64,000 bases of DNA from Eopsaltria australis. Taxonomy: Eukaryota > Chordata > Aves > Passeriformes > Petroicidae. Below the pieces are notes generated by a model. That model ran no database searches, was not told where the DNA came from, and saw nothing but the letters and a program-made list of their open reading frames with translations. The stretch spans positions 372,001-436,000 of the forward strand of contig JAVTVJ010000830.1 of the NCBI GenBank assembly GCA_034509425.1, given 5' to 3'. Positions 23,801 through 34,770 of the stretch are shown piece after piece. Position numbers and translations under genes: made by a program. Position 1 is the stretch's first letter; the number at the start of each line of letters is the position of its first letter.

Positions 23801-25190
23801 TTGTTTCTTTAAGTAGTTTTAATTAATGGAAAATTCTTTAGCTTATAATTGTTACAGTGTATTAAAGAAAAGAGGAAAATGGAAAACGTTGAGGCAATCC
23901 TGTGCAGATGATGCTCTGGTGTGATCCAGGGTGATCTAATCATTAAACTCAGGCACTCACTCCTAAGGTATGTACAAAAGTGCTTGACATTATGTGAAAG
24001 AATTATGTGAGTTGCAATTCTGACAGCTCATGGCCTGAATCTGCCCTCACTCCTGTGACCAGGAGGGAAGGGATGAAGAAAGCTGCAGACGAGGCTAGAC
24101 CCTGGGTCTCTGCTGGTGGTACCTGAGGAAGCACAGTGTTTTCATGAAACAAAGAAATCAAGAGGGATCTTTGCACTGCGTTCAGGTTGCTGGACTGTCC
24201 ACAGGCCAGAGCCACTGCTTTTTGTCTGTGCTGGAACTTTGTAATGTGGAAAACCTTGGAGAAGTCTGGGTGAATAACCAGGGCAGAGCTTGGGTGCATA
24301 AAGGAGCACGAGCAGCCTTTCCTGCAGGTGCCAATGCTCTCAGCACTGTTGCTGGTGTGAGGTGTGTGTCCACTGTGTTCCTTCATCAAACACCATCACT
24401 TTCTCATCTTGGTGGTTTTAGTGAACAAAACCCCCTAGCAGCAAGGAAGCTGGAAACTGCTTCTGTGTATGACACAGGTGAGGTGTTTGGGCTCATTTCT
24501 CCTGGTTACCCCTTTACAGCTCACCCAGTAGCCAGGATAATTCCTCTAGAGGTACTTTCCCAAGGACGTAGGTTTTTCCCAGTTGGTTCAGGATAAGACG
24601 GGATATGGTCAGAAAGTTTCTTGGAGTAAGTTGGTTTAGTGCTTTTGAAGATAACAGTGGGGCCTGTTAAACTAAGAGATACACAGGGAAAAATAATTTT
24701 TCCTATGTGAAAAAATGCATAGAAGCCTGGCACGTCTCAGAAAGGGCAGATGTCAGGGGGGAGGTAACTTCTGCACAGGGAATGTCTCTGAGCAGCCACT
24801 GGCATGGGAGGCCAGTGTGGCCCCTCTCACTGCTGCAGGGTATAGCCTCATTGCCCCATGGATGAGGCTCTTTCTGCTCCTTGCCTGCACAGACTTACTG
24901 GGCCTCTCACCCCTAGGGTTCTGCCACACAGTATGCTCTCATCATGCATGTAGGATTCCCAAATCTCATCTCAATATCCCAGCGGGGCAGAATCCCTGGC
25001 AGTGGGACCCTTCTCCTTCTCCAGAGATGTCACCCTGCAGCTGGTGCATCTCTGCGTCCTGGTGCAAGGTGCAGAACAGCTCAGCAGCCCTGTCTTGGCT
25101 TTCTGGGGAGAAGCCTGGAGAGGTGGGGACCCTGGTGGCCCCGGGAAGAGCTGCCCTGCGGGAGCCCTGGCTACTGTGGCTGCTCGAATT
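23801..25190. other. Non-coding stretch, no gene seen
   Basis: The open frames 24003-24389 (minus) and 24144-24596 (plus) are antisense to one another and lack family motifs. The frames entering from 24715 stay open mainly because they run into the downstream minisatellite. No RNA gene or named repeat is seen. Confidence 0.5.
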
Positions 25191-25525
25191 GGTGCGGGGG
25201 AGCTGGTGCGGACTGCTGGTGTTGGGGGTATTGGTGCGGGGGTGTTGGTGCGGGATGCTGGTGCAGGGTGCTGGTGCGGGGTGCTGGTGCGGGATGCTAT
25301 GCTGGTGCAGGGTGCTGGTGCAGGGTGCTGGTGCGGGGTGCGGGGGAGCTGGTGCGGGGGAGCTGGTGCGGGGGTGTTGGTGCGCGCTGCTGGTGCGGGC
25401 GTGCGGGGTGCTGGTGGGGGGGCTGGTGTGGGGTGCTGGTGAGGGGTGTGGGGGTGTTGGTGCGGGGGTGCTGATGCGGGGGTGCTGGTGAGGGGTGTGG
25501 GGGAGCTGGTGCGGGGTGCGGCGCA
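25191..25525. repeat. G-rich 12-15 bp minisatellite (GCTGGTGCGGGG type)
   Basis: About 25 variant copies of a unit close to TGCTGGTGCGGGG fill 335 bp, with unit lengths mostly 13 bp and some of 12-15 bp. Runs of four to seven G's recur about every 9-10 bases on the plus strand, so G-quadruplex formation is plausible. The units lack stop codons in all three plus frames, and this explains the long Gly/Cys/Trp/Val-rich frames beginning at 24715, 24944 and 25002. Those are not genes. The array passes directly into a CpG island. Confidence 0.93.
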
Positions 25526-25735
25526 GACGGAGCGGCCGCCGGAGCTGTCAGAGGTGCGGGGTGGAACCAGCGCTCAGGACTTCAAAGCTGCCGTGTGTCC
25601 CGAGTCGGGGCCGCCGAGACGCAGCTTTTTCAGCAGCGATTAGACACGTAGGTAGGTAGAGGAGAGGAAATGCCGGGCCGTGCCCCCCTCGCCCCCGGCA
25701 GCCCCTTTGTGCTCCCTGCCGCAGTCCCGGCCAGG
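25500..25735. promoter_or_regulatory. CpG island
   Basis: I count roughly 23 CpG dinucleotides in 240 bases, far above the surrounding DNA, in unique sequence following the G-rich minisatellite. CpG islands in vertebrates often mark promoters. No initiator, TATA box or first exon can be assigned, and the direction of any transcript is unknown. Confidence 0.55.
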
Positions 25736-27284
25736 AGCAGCCTGGTCTTTTTGCTCGTATTATTCTCACCATCTCCCTGACAGGCGTAGTAATATATCAA
25801 GCTGTCTCAAGCTGGGACTGTTTGAATGAGGAGAGACTAAAAAAAAAATATTATAGAATGAGATTTGAAGTGTCTCACCAGAGCCTGGTGCTGCAAACTG
25901 CTGCTTCAGGAGGGTGCAGGGACAGAGGAACCAAAGTTGCAGCCAGGGAGACAGAGGCTGCCCTCGGGAGCAGGCAGAGCTGAGCTGCATCGCTGTGTAC
26001 ACATCGTCATTTAATACATGTTGTCCAAGACGGCAGAGTGTGCTTATGATCAGATGGGACTCTCCTACTGCTGCATTTAAAAAGGTTTTTTTTTTTTTTA
26101 CTTTGACTCAGCAGCTATTCTGTCGGGAGGAAGAACATCACCCTTTAAGGGCTGAGATCTAGTTAAATTTTTTCAGCCTAAAAACCCCAGGCAGTATCTT
26201 CATATCCTGCTGCAATGAGATTTCAGTCTCATATGCCCAGTGGAGTTGTGTCCTGAATCACTACCACTGGTCAGAACCCAGCCACATTTTAATGAGGGGA
26301 GGAGAGAGTGGAAGGGGGAAAGGGAGGAAGAATAATCAAATCTCCATTTTTTAAAAATTAAGCTTATTTGTTCTTAGTTTTACTTATGGGTATTCACAAA
26401 ATTATTTTCTTAAGAGTATCTATTCTTGATGCTGTGTAAAGATTGACAGTCTGCAGCATCATAAAGAAAACCTATCTGAAACACTTGCTCAGTGGAGTCT
26501 CTGAGGCACCAGGCCGTCCAAAATTGTTAATGTAAGCAGGCTGCTTCTAAAGAGGCTTTTGCAGCTCCATCAGATGTATTAATTTAAAGGGTGTTTCTTT
26601 GAACATTAAGCCTTTCTCGTGCTACATGCTGTTGGCACTCTTTTGTCTTACAAAACTTTTAAAATTTATCCCAGGACACATCAAGTTGAGGCTTTCTCCT
26701 TGTTTTGGGGTGGATTTTTTTTTTTGGACACTGCTCGTTTCAGTCTTAACTCAATAAATGAAGAGTAGATGAAGGGCTGAGTGAGAATTTCAAACTCCCT
26801 GCAGGATAGTTTGGGAAAAGATGATATAGAAAGAGGAAAAACAAAAGCACATGTGGTAAAAAATATGCATATTTTGCATCACCGTTTTGTACGGTAAAAG
26901 TGGCTGTTTTCTGTATCTTTTCAAGATGTAGAGGGAATAAAATTCTTCAAATATTTTGGCAACTCCTGCACACTTTTTTTTTGTGTATCATAAAGCACTT
27001 GCTTAGCAACTGGGTAGGACAGTAATTAAAAAGTAGTGGGTTTGCCAGTGGTAATAAAAAATTTCCATGTTTACCAAGGTGGTGTAGCTAAAGAAGTCAA
27101 AATATGTTCAAAAATTAAGTTTATTTGACATGAAAGCAGAGGTATATTGAATAACTGCTGTTTAACTGTCTTGTTTTAGGAAGACTGGGACTTGATCTGG
27201 TGCTGGTGCAAGCAGAACCAGTGACCCTGCAACCCATGCTGATAGCCAGGGGGGAGCCTGTTCCTTGGCTCAAAGTCTGTTTGA
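25736..27284. other. Non-coding stretch, no gene seen
   Basis: Mostly AT-rich, with a T13 run near 26087-26099. About 26160-26640 is repeat-free and could hold regulatory DNA. Nothing is recognised with confidence. Confidence 0.5.
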
Positions 27285-27452
27285 GTGGATTGCCCAGACA
27301 AGTGTGGCTGCCCCATCTCTGGAAGTGCTCAAAGACAGGTTGGACAGGGCTTGGAGCAGCCTGGTCGAGTGTAAGGTGTCCCTGCCCACGGCAGGGGGTG
27401 GGAACTGGATGATCCTCAAGGTTGCTTCCAATCCATTCTGTGTTTCTATGAT
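27285..27452 (+). mobile_element. CR1 LINE 3' end, plus strand
   Basis: The plus strand carries the characteristic CR1 3' terminus. The last codons of ORF2 (frame 27265-27477, words APSLEVLKDRLDRAWSSLV) are followed by the conserved GTGTCCCTGCCCACGGCAGG and GGTTGCTTCCAATCCATTCTG. The copy ends in a degenerate TTCTATGATATT resembling the CR1 terminal ATTCTATG repeat. Like most avian CR1 copies it is severely 5'-truncated and inactive. The 5' boundary is approximate. Confidence 0.92.
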
Positions 27453-29674
27453 ATTGACAGTCTTTGAGGTTTGTTAGAGTTACCATAAAATTCTGGGCCA
27501 TATATTAGAATCTCCACTTTTGGGGTCAAAAATGTGATTTGGAGAAATGAGAAGTTCTTTTTTAAGAACCATATGCATTCTTCAGGAAGAGCTGTGTGAT
27601 TTCCAAGCTTAGCTTACGAGTCAGGAGACCTGAAACCCTCATCCCCCTGGTGTCTCATGCACATCAGGCAGTGGCTGCTGCTTCCATGGGCTTTTCTAGA
27701 GGGAAAATCTCAGCCTTGAGTGTGGTGATTCACATCTGAGAGGACGTGGAGGAGCTGACATGGAAAGGCTGCCTGCTGGGTGTCTGCTCTGAAAATATTG
27801 CTAATAAATCTGACTTTTAAAAGCACTGAAAAGTCCTGGGAGGTGAGACACGCAGCCAAGAAGCACTTATGGTTGGGGTGTCTCTGCCTACCAAGGTGAA
27901 ATGCTGCAGCATCTGCTGCTCAGCTGCTCTGAGGCTGCGTTGGAGCCCAGAGAAATCATAACTCCCCCACTGCTATAACAGGACCTCTCCTGCCTGTCTG
28001 CCCGTGTTCAGGTTCTGGCCTCCCAGAAACTGGTATATCCACCGTAATCAGCAACACCTTGGTTTAATATACACTGGAACAGGTTTGCCATGCTTTACAC
28101 ATGAAGTGCTATGTGAGAAATGTATTAATGTTCTCAAGTAAGGACTATATGGGCAGGAAAATGCCAACGAAGTGTGGCTGAATCCATGTGAGAAGGAAGT
28201 AATTCCTTTTTTCCATCTGTCCCAAGGCCAATATGATGAGGAGCATTGAAGGAAATACAGCCAATCTAAAATATTCAAGTTCACTAATTAGAAACATTTT
28301 TACATTTCCCTGATGGTGAAAGAGCAAGTGGCAATTTCTGCTCCTTTCTTCCCAGGCCCTGTGTTCCCTAGAAGGGATTGAGAATATTCGTGGACTAGAA
28401 GGTAACAGACGGGGAATGCAGAGAACGTCAGATGCAAGAAAGGTGTGTGATTGAGTTATTAATTTATGTAAATATAGAAACATCAGTACTGCACAAATGT
28501 CACATTTCAGCCCTGTTTGCTTTCCAGCTTCTTTACCACCTTGATTTTCTCAGACTTGTGTTTTGAGTATTTAGAGCTGCAAGACCCAGTACTGTGCTGC
28601 TTCTGTGGCAAACACCCCTGAGTGGGGTGGCAAAAGATATTAGAGGGAGAGAGATGGACTCATTCATCTTCCCCTTTAAAACAGGAGAATCTGTGAGTTT
28701 TGTCTAAGGGAAGATGCTCATAGACAGAATGATTGTTAATGTACCACTTTCTGAGGGTAAACAGTTTCTTGATGTTCACCTGGAATTCTCCTTTATCTCG
28801 CTGTTTTGCTTCTCTCTCCCCCCTGGGGAGCATACACTGGTTTCAGTGTTTATCTTCTCTGAGCTGAGCTCGTGAGAGTTTGTTGAAAGCAGCTCCTGCT
28901 GCACAGGGCCCGCGGGGATGAGCATGGGCTGTGGGTACTGGAGCAGCCCTGCCCCAGCCATGGAGCTCTGCAGGAGCACCGGCCGGAGATGCTGAGCCCC
29001 CAGGCTTGGCTATGCCATGGACAGGTGGAGCTGGGGAGGGGAGAACTGCATCCTCCGGGAGAACTGGGCTGGGGGGAGAGCTTGGAACCACCTCCAAGAC
29101 CCCTCACCAGCCCATGCTGGGGCACACGATGCCTTAATGCTGCTCCAGTGCTGCTCTGCAGAAGGGCACCTGTGGGGACAAGGTTTCTCAGCAGGACAGC
29201 CCAGCAGAGCCGTCCCAAGGGCAGCGCGGTGAAGAGCAGTGCTGCTGGTACCCTTCTGCTCTCCCGGGGAATCAGGCATATCTTGGGAAGCACAGGCACA
29301 GCCGGTGGTGGCTTTGTTTGCCAGTGTTGTCATTTCCTGTGCCATCTTTGGTGCAGCTCAGCAGAATGACGGGATGAGCCCGCGTTGATCCCAGCCCTGG
29401 TGGTGGCTCCTGCATAGGAAGTGCTGTTTCTGTGCTCGTGTGGTTCCATAAACTGAGGGGGCAAAGCCATTTCTTTCCATTCCTGTGCTGCTTCCCGAGG
29501 CCATTTCTCCAGCAGTCAGCTACTCCTGCCCCCATCTTTCCCTGCTCTCTGGCAACCCTGTGGCTTCTTGATGGCAAAAAAGGAGTCCCCAGATAACTAT
29601 TTTGTATACGCAAACCATGCGGCTTTAATGGAATTACCTCAGTCCTGGCAGTAAATAATTTATAGGAGGCAGTA
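27453..29674. other. Non-coding stretch, no gene seen
   Basis: About 28840-29400 is GC-richer, with many overlapping frames on both strands (for example 28850-29299 minus and 28989-29369 plus). None shows a family motif. This GC-rich stretch lies just upstream of the AATAAA/poly(A) site and could belong to a transcript ending there, but I cannot support an exon. Confidence 0.45.
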
Positions 29675-29721
29675 AATAAAATATGTTTCTCTGTTCTTTA
29701 AAAAAAAAAAAAAAAAAAAAA
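29675..29721 (+). terminator. AATAAA followed by poly(A) tract: possible mRNA 3' end or retrocopy tail
   Basis: AATAAA at 29675-29680 is followed about 20 bases later by an uninterrupted run of about 22 A's (from about 29700). That spacing is typical of a polyadenylated mRNA end copied into DNA. An encoded poly(A) tract of this kind normally marks retroposition of an RNA. CR1 does not usually make poly(A)-tailed retrocopies, so such copies are scarce in birds. A chance homopolymer next to an AATAAA in AT-rich DNA is the main alternative. A pure G10 run follows at 29747-29756. Confidence 0.35.
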
Positions 29722-29989
29722 GAGTTGTCGAATTGGAATGCCTACTGGGGGGGGGGTGGAATTAACCCAGAACTTGCCCCACCACAGAGATCCTGGCCAG
29801 GAATAGGACCTGGTGGGCAAAGCATCCAAGCCCAGAAGAGCTGTGGGGAGAGGGGAGTTCAGAAAAGCTGTGGTCTGGGCAGGGATCTGGGGAGCCGCCT
29901 GCTGACTGCCTGTGGTGTATCTGTCTGTCTGTCCATCCAGTGGGGCATTTCCGAGGTTGCCTCCCGGTAGCCTTGACCGTGAAACCCGA

Positions 29990-30545
29990 GCCCGCACCGC
30001 TTGACCTGAATTTCCAAGGCACCCACTGCAGCCCCGCCGTGTCACCGAGCCCAGATTGAAACCCGACCTCTGTCACTAATGGCATAACGGGAGCTGCGGG
30101 CCAGGGCCAGGGCAGCCTGGAGTGCCCGGAGGGTCTGGGAAGGGATGGCCCAAGCGGAATGTGGGATGCCTGGAGGGCGAGGATGCATATTCAGCGGGGG
30201 ATGGATGGAGGGTGCAGTGCGGCGGATGCAGGATGCGTAGAGGGGAGGACGGAGGGTACCCAGAAGGTGTTGAACGGAAGGGTGCCTGGGGAGGAACAGG
30301 CGTGCACGGAGAGGGGTTCAGGGCCAGCTGCCGTGCCTCCCGCCCTTCCCGGCAGCTGCAGCTCCCCTCCCCGGCTGCGGTTCCGCTGCGCCGCGGCCCC
30401 GGCTCGTCCCGGTCCCGCCCGGTCCCGCCCGGCCCTGCCCGGGGGGAGCCGCTGCCGATCTCCCGCTGGCTTGGGGGAGTTCGGGCCGGGGAAGGCGGCA
30501 GCGGAGATTTACGATGCGGGAGGACAGAGCGTGAAAGCAGTATAT
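29990..30545. promoter_or_regulatory. Strong CpG island
   Basis: CpG density is highest at about 30330-30540, where I count about 23 CpGs in 180 bases. The core contains a short 10-bp tandem (GGTCCCGCCC twice, then GGCCCTGCCC, 30411-30440) with GC-box-like words suited to Sp1 binding. Frames through it on both strands (such as 30122-30649 plus) reflect stop-poor GC-rich DNA. It is the best promoter candidate in the window, but no first exon or direction can be fixed from sequence. Confidence 0.65.
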
Positions 30546-30848
30546 CATCATCAGGTTGGGCTGAAAGAAAGAAAACATATCTTCAACAAAAAGAGGGGCT
30601 TTGCAATTCAGCTGCGTTGTTAGGACAACGCAAACTATCCTTGAAATGATTAGTTCCACTTCAAAGGCATTTACATTCAACAGGGGCAGACGCAGCCTCT
30701 TTTTATGTCGCCAGAGGAGGAGGAAAAATAATAATAATGAAAAAATAAAGCAAGGAGGAGGTGGGGAGGCTTGTGTTAAGAAGAGTCATATGTTTGCTTC
30801 TATTTATTTTTCCTCATTCAGGGGACACTTGTGTAAGACAAACACAGC

Positions 30849-30935
30849 GCTGGCAGCCGCGGGGCTCTGGGCTGCTGGCCGGGGAGGTGGGCGAGGGATG
30901 GCCGGCCGGGCGGCTCGGGGGCTGCACTTGGGCTC
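30849..30935. promoter_or_regulatory. Small CpG-rich cluster downstream of the main island
   Basis: A short CpG- and G-rich segment (CCGGCCGGGCGGCTCGG near 30901) is separated from the main island by AT-rich DNA and an AATAATAAT-containing stretch. It may be an outlying part of the same promoter region. Confidence 0.4.
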
Positions 30936-30950
30936 CCCCACCCCTTCCAA

Positions 30951-31020
30951 AGGAGAAGTGAAAAGACAACAGGGAAAAAAAAAGAAGAAAGAAAAAAATG
31001 AGTGAAAAAGAAGGAAAAAA
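30951..31020. repeat. Purine-rich (A/G) low-complexity tract
   Basis: About 70 bases are almost all A and G (AAGAAGAAAGAAAAAAATG and similar words). This is simple purine-rich sequence flanking the CpG cluster. Confidence 0.8.
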
Positions 31021-33600
31021 TTCCCTGACCTCAAGAGCTGTCTTTCCTGGCACATCTATTATTAACTTGAGGAAGTGTGACCTATATTCGGTTGGATCAC
31101 AAAGTTTCAGGGTATCCTGACAGAGTTTGGGAAAGATTTGAAGACTGAGATGTCTCCACTCTGCTCAGGAATTGGCTCCTATGTGATGGCCTGGGCTGGG
31201 AAGAGGTTTTTGCATCTGAAATCGTGTATCTAAACTGTCTCCCAGAGGCCTCTGCATGGGAAAACCCATTTGGTGTGTTGCAGGTTATCCTGAATGGATA
31301 AAGAATGTGAAAGAGGAGAAAGATTCTGGCATTAGCCCAGAGGCAACATTTACCATACCCCTACTGCTTTCTCAAAATCCAACCCATCTCCCCTTTCCCT
31401 GATCAATTCTCACACCCAAAGGAGCAGAGACTTCTCTCCTATTTCAAAGAACATCACATATAGTAACTCCCAAATTACCTATTGGTAGTGTTCCCATCGT
31501 GCTCAGTCAAAGAGCAGGCATAAAAAAAATTAAAATTCAAACTACAGAGCCTATCTGGAGAGTTCTCTGTGCTCATGGAAGGATTACCCACCACCTGAAA
31601 TGTCCTGCCCCAACACATGTCCATGTGTAGTGGCGGGCAGAAGGCTTGGCTCTGTCCTTCTTTTCCTGTTGCTGGTTCCTGCCTGATGTTTTGCAGCTCA
31701 TCCTTGGGTTAGACCTCATCATTCTGTTGGAGAAGAAAACTGAACTTGTAAAAGATCCTGGGCAACAGTTTTCTAAAATATTTTGTCTCCCACAGCTATC
31801 TCAACGCATATGAACTGAATTAGTCTCAATACTGGTGCTGATCAAAAATCTTTCTTTCAAGTCACTTTTGTGGGAAGGTTAACACTTTGCACATTTCAAA
31901 CCTAACAACTATATTAGGGTTAAAAAAAAAAACACACAACGGAACATTTTTAAGGTGGTGTGAACATTTTAATGCCTGCATCCACAAATTCTCTGCTCTG
32001 GCCCTATTGGGAAGCCAGAGATGAGGCTGGCCCCAGCTTTATGAAAAAAACAACATTATGCAAGATTGTGTTTGAAAATTAAATCCTTATTCCAGTCAAA
32101 CTGTAGCTGAAGTCAAGGTTTAACTCATCCATGATCCTTGTTTTAGGCTATGAACATGCATATGAGTAATTTCTGATCATTCCAGAAAATTTCTTCCTTT
32201 TTTCCCTCTTTCCCCATTCTCTCTTATTTCTCATCAGTCTTTTCCTTACAGGCATGGGGAGACTCAAACAACAAGAGCTGGAGATTTTAGCATTCACTTT
32301 CAGTTACTTTCAGCCAGGTTTTGTTCATCTCAGATATTTTGTTTGCTCTGGAGAGCTGTGGCCCAAGGAGGATCAGTCCAGTTCTGGATCATGTTTGGAC
32401 CATGTGGGCTGAGAACCATGTGCTGCAGCAACCAGAGCATAGAGGTTAGAAATGGGCCTTTCTGGGATGTCAGCTCTCGTGGTGGTTTTGACAACCAGCA
32501 GAAATGTGGCCAGAAGTGTGGCAGTGGCTTTAGAGAGAAAAGTGGTAACATTTTTTTATTTTAGCAGGTGAATGCCACAGGGTTGGTACTCTGGAAAAAG
32601 AAAGAAATAAAACTACAGAAATCCTAATAAAAATAATATACTATTGAAAATTAATAAAAAAGAGGTAGTCTTGAAAAGAATACTGAATTGGGGAGGGAGA
32701 TGGGAGAAGTGCTGGCTGCTGTGCTGCGTGAGGGGCACCGGAGTTCAAAGGTGAAGCTGCCAGAGCTGCCAGCCTGAGACACATTAGCCACCAGTGTTTT
32801 CATTCCTGAAGATAAAGATAATTTTTCAGTCAGAAAAGTGCATTTTTATTGAATTCCCTGCAAGTTCATACTTTTAAAATGTGTTTTCCATTTCTGACTT
32901 TCTTGTTTTATTGAACACTGGAAACACGAGAGCTTTTCAAATATCCTTGAGAACAATGGGAGCTTTACATTTGTTCTGTCATTTACTCTGTCGTTTATAG
33001 AGGCCTTATCAGGAAACAAAAGCTGATGTGTGCTTTAGCTCCACAGCACCTTCTGATGTGGACCTTCCCCCTCTTCTGACTTCTATTGTTTTTCTGCCAC
33101 TCTGTCCCTAAAATACTGGTGAGGCTGCTGGGGCTGCTTGGCTACAGGAAGGAGGGAAGTGCCCCTGGGACTCCAAGGTTTGGTGGGTACTTGTAAAGCA
33201 GAGGGATGAGGCTGGGTGAGCCATCAGCATCGTATGTTCCCTGAGTTCAAGAGCAGTCCTTTTCACTCATTTACCTCAGCTAATCCAGGCCTGTCTCTAA
33301 CCTGGCATTAACTAGGACCAACTTTTGGTTTTGCAGGCAGATGCTGGTGACTGTGGCATCATCCAAGGTGCGTTTTTTTTGCAAGAGGAATGAGGAATAT
33401 GGCTGTTGGTGAGAAACTCACACAGTTACTCCAAGTCCCTTTGCAGAACTGCTGATCACAGCCTTCCCAGTAGCAATGCAAAACCTGAGTGAACAGGAAA
33501 ATCCTCTGGATATGGACATTCAACCCAAAGCTCTGATGCTCTGCTCCGGTGTCCTTGCACTGGGTAAGCAAAGAGTGAGAGGAGCAGCGTGGAGGAGGGA
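31021..33600. other. Non-coding stretch, no gene seen
   Basis: Predominantly AT-rich, with A runs near 31921 and AT-rich sequence around 32600-32660. The stretch has few open frames and no recognised repeat, exon or RNA gene. Confidence 0.55.
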
Positions 33601-33604
33601 GTGG

Positions 33605-33800
33605 ACCAGGTGAGGAACGCCCTCCCCCGTATGGTCTCTTCCCCCCTTGTTACCCTCTTGTCTTCCCCTTTCTCTGATTTTTGTGTGTGTGTGCGTGTCT
33701 TCCTCCCCTCCTTCTTGTCCGCGCAGCTCCTCTCCCATTCTTGTCTCGCTCCACCCTCCGTTTCTCTTGTCTGGCTGCCCCCCACCTCTTTTGTCCTGCT
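33605..33800. repeat. Polypyrimidine-rich tract with a TG run
   Basis: The plus strand is dominated by C and T, interrupted near 33681-33698 by a short TGTGTGTGTGTGCGTG. A pyrimidine tract ending CCGCGCAG at 33726 has the form of a 3' splice acceptor, but no exon with coding character follows. The highly charged minus-strand frames here (33456-33854) are translations of the purine-rich complement. Confidence 0.65.
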
Positions 33801-34160
33801 CGGCTGCTCGGCATCGCTTTTGTGTGGTAATAGCAGCGACTGCCTCCGGCTCAAAGGTTCCCAGCGCGGCTGCCATCGCCCCCCGGCTTTAAATTCAGCT
33901 GCTCGGACCCAAGAAGGGTCCTCTGTCCCGGCGCCCCGGCAGTCCGGCGTGGCTGATGCCCGCTCCCGGAATGTGTTCGTGGTCCCCTCTGGCTGTCACA
34001 GCTGTGACTGCCATGGCCTGAGGGGACAGTCCCTCCCCGTCAGCCTGGAGAGTGCATCGACAAGGTGGTGCTGAGGCAGCTGGAGCTGCAGTAAGATCTT
34101 CCAGCTTGCTTTGGGCCACGTTGAGCTGCTTTCCCGGAGGCGCTGGCGCGCATGGGGCAG
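33780..34160. promoter_or_regulatory. CpG island (first of a pair)
   Basis: I count about 15 CpGs in about 170 bases around 33831-34000, for example CCCGGCGCCCCGGCAGTCCGG. A TTTAAA word lies near 33887. The open frame 33589-34074 (plus) spans it without a known family. It may be a promoter or an unannotated first exon. Direction is not determined. Confidence 0.5.
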
Positions 34161-34639
34161 GAGCCAGGGAAAAAGACTCCATGGGGATGTTGGGGCCCTT
34201 TGTGTTTCCATCCCCACCTGAACTGTTTCTTGTTTTACGTTAAGTTCAACTCAAAACAGTCAGGAATGAAGTTTCTGTGGAACTTTTCCTTTGGACATAT
34301 GGAATCTGCTGTTCGTTGCATGGCAGGAGTTGGTGGCTCAGAGCAGGCTCTGGGAATTGGCCTTTCCCCATGAGGTGTGCAGGGGGCTCCTCCATGGGCT
34401 CCCTGCTGCAGGAGCCTTCCGGGAGCTGGGTGGGGTGGGGCAGCAGGTGACAGACAAGGTGCGTCCGTGGCTCATTCCCACCCCACTCCTCGCCCTCCCA
34501 TTCCCGGCACTCGCCTGGCAGCAGCTCTGCCGGGTGCAGAATCCCAGGAACTGTAATTCTCACAGGAGCCATAGTTGCCCCTTATTCCCCTACAGTGACA
34601 GCTTGCCACATGCTTTATTGCTCCTCTCCCTCCTGGGAA
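34161..34639. other. Sequence between two CpG islands, no gene seen
   Basis: Balanced to GC-rich DNA. Overlapping frames on both strands lack family motifs. An island-to-island gap of this size could contain a first exon and intron, but no splice pair convinces me. Confidence 0.4.
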
Positions 34640-34770
34640 GCCTCTGATTGCTCTCGGGAGCCGCCACGCTCGGCCGAGCGCATCCTAGAGCCGCTGCGGG
34701 GTGGGCGGGCGGGTTCCCCTCTCGGAGCGGGGACGGGGCCGTGCGGCTCCGCTTTGCACGGCAGCGTTTT
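34640..34770. promoter_or_regulatory. CpG island (second of a pair)
   Basis: About 18 CpGs occur in roughly 125 bases, with GC-box-like GGGTGGGCGGGCGGG near 34699. It lies about 0.5 kb right of the first island. A shared or bidirectional promoter region is possible. Confidence 0.5.

Noticed and set aside
24715..25491. Longest open frame (258 codons, plus strand), Gly/Cys/Trp/Val-rich at its C-terminal end
   Set aside because: The C-terminal half is a translation of the GCTGGTGCGGGG minisatellite, which is open in all plus frames. The N-terminal part has no family motif.
30122..30649. 175-codon plus-strand frame across the CpG island
   Set aside because: GC-rich DNA is poor in stop codons, and overlapping frames are open on both strands with no recognised domain.
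33456..33876. Charged Lys/Glu/Arg/Thr-rich minus-strand frames
   Set aside because: They reflect the purine-rich complement of a polypyrimidine tract.
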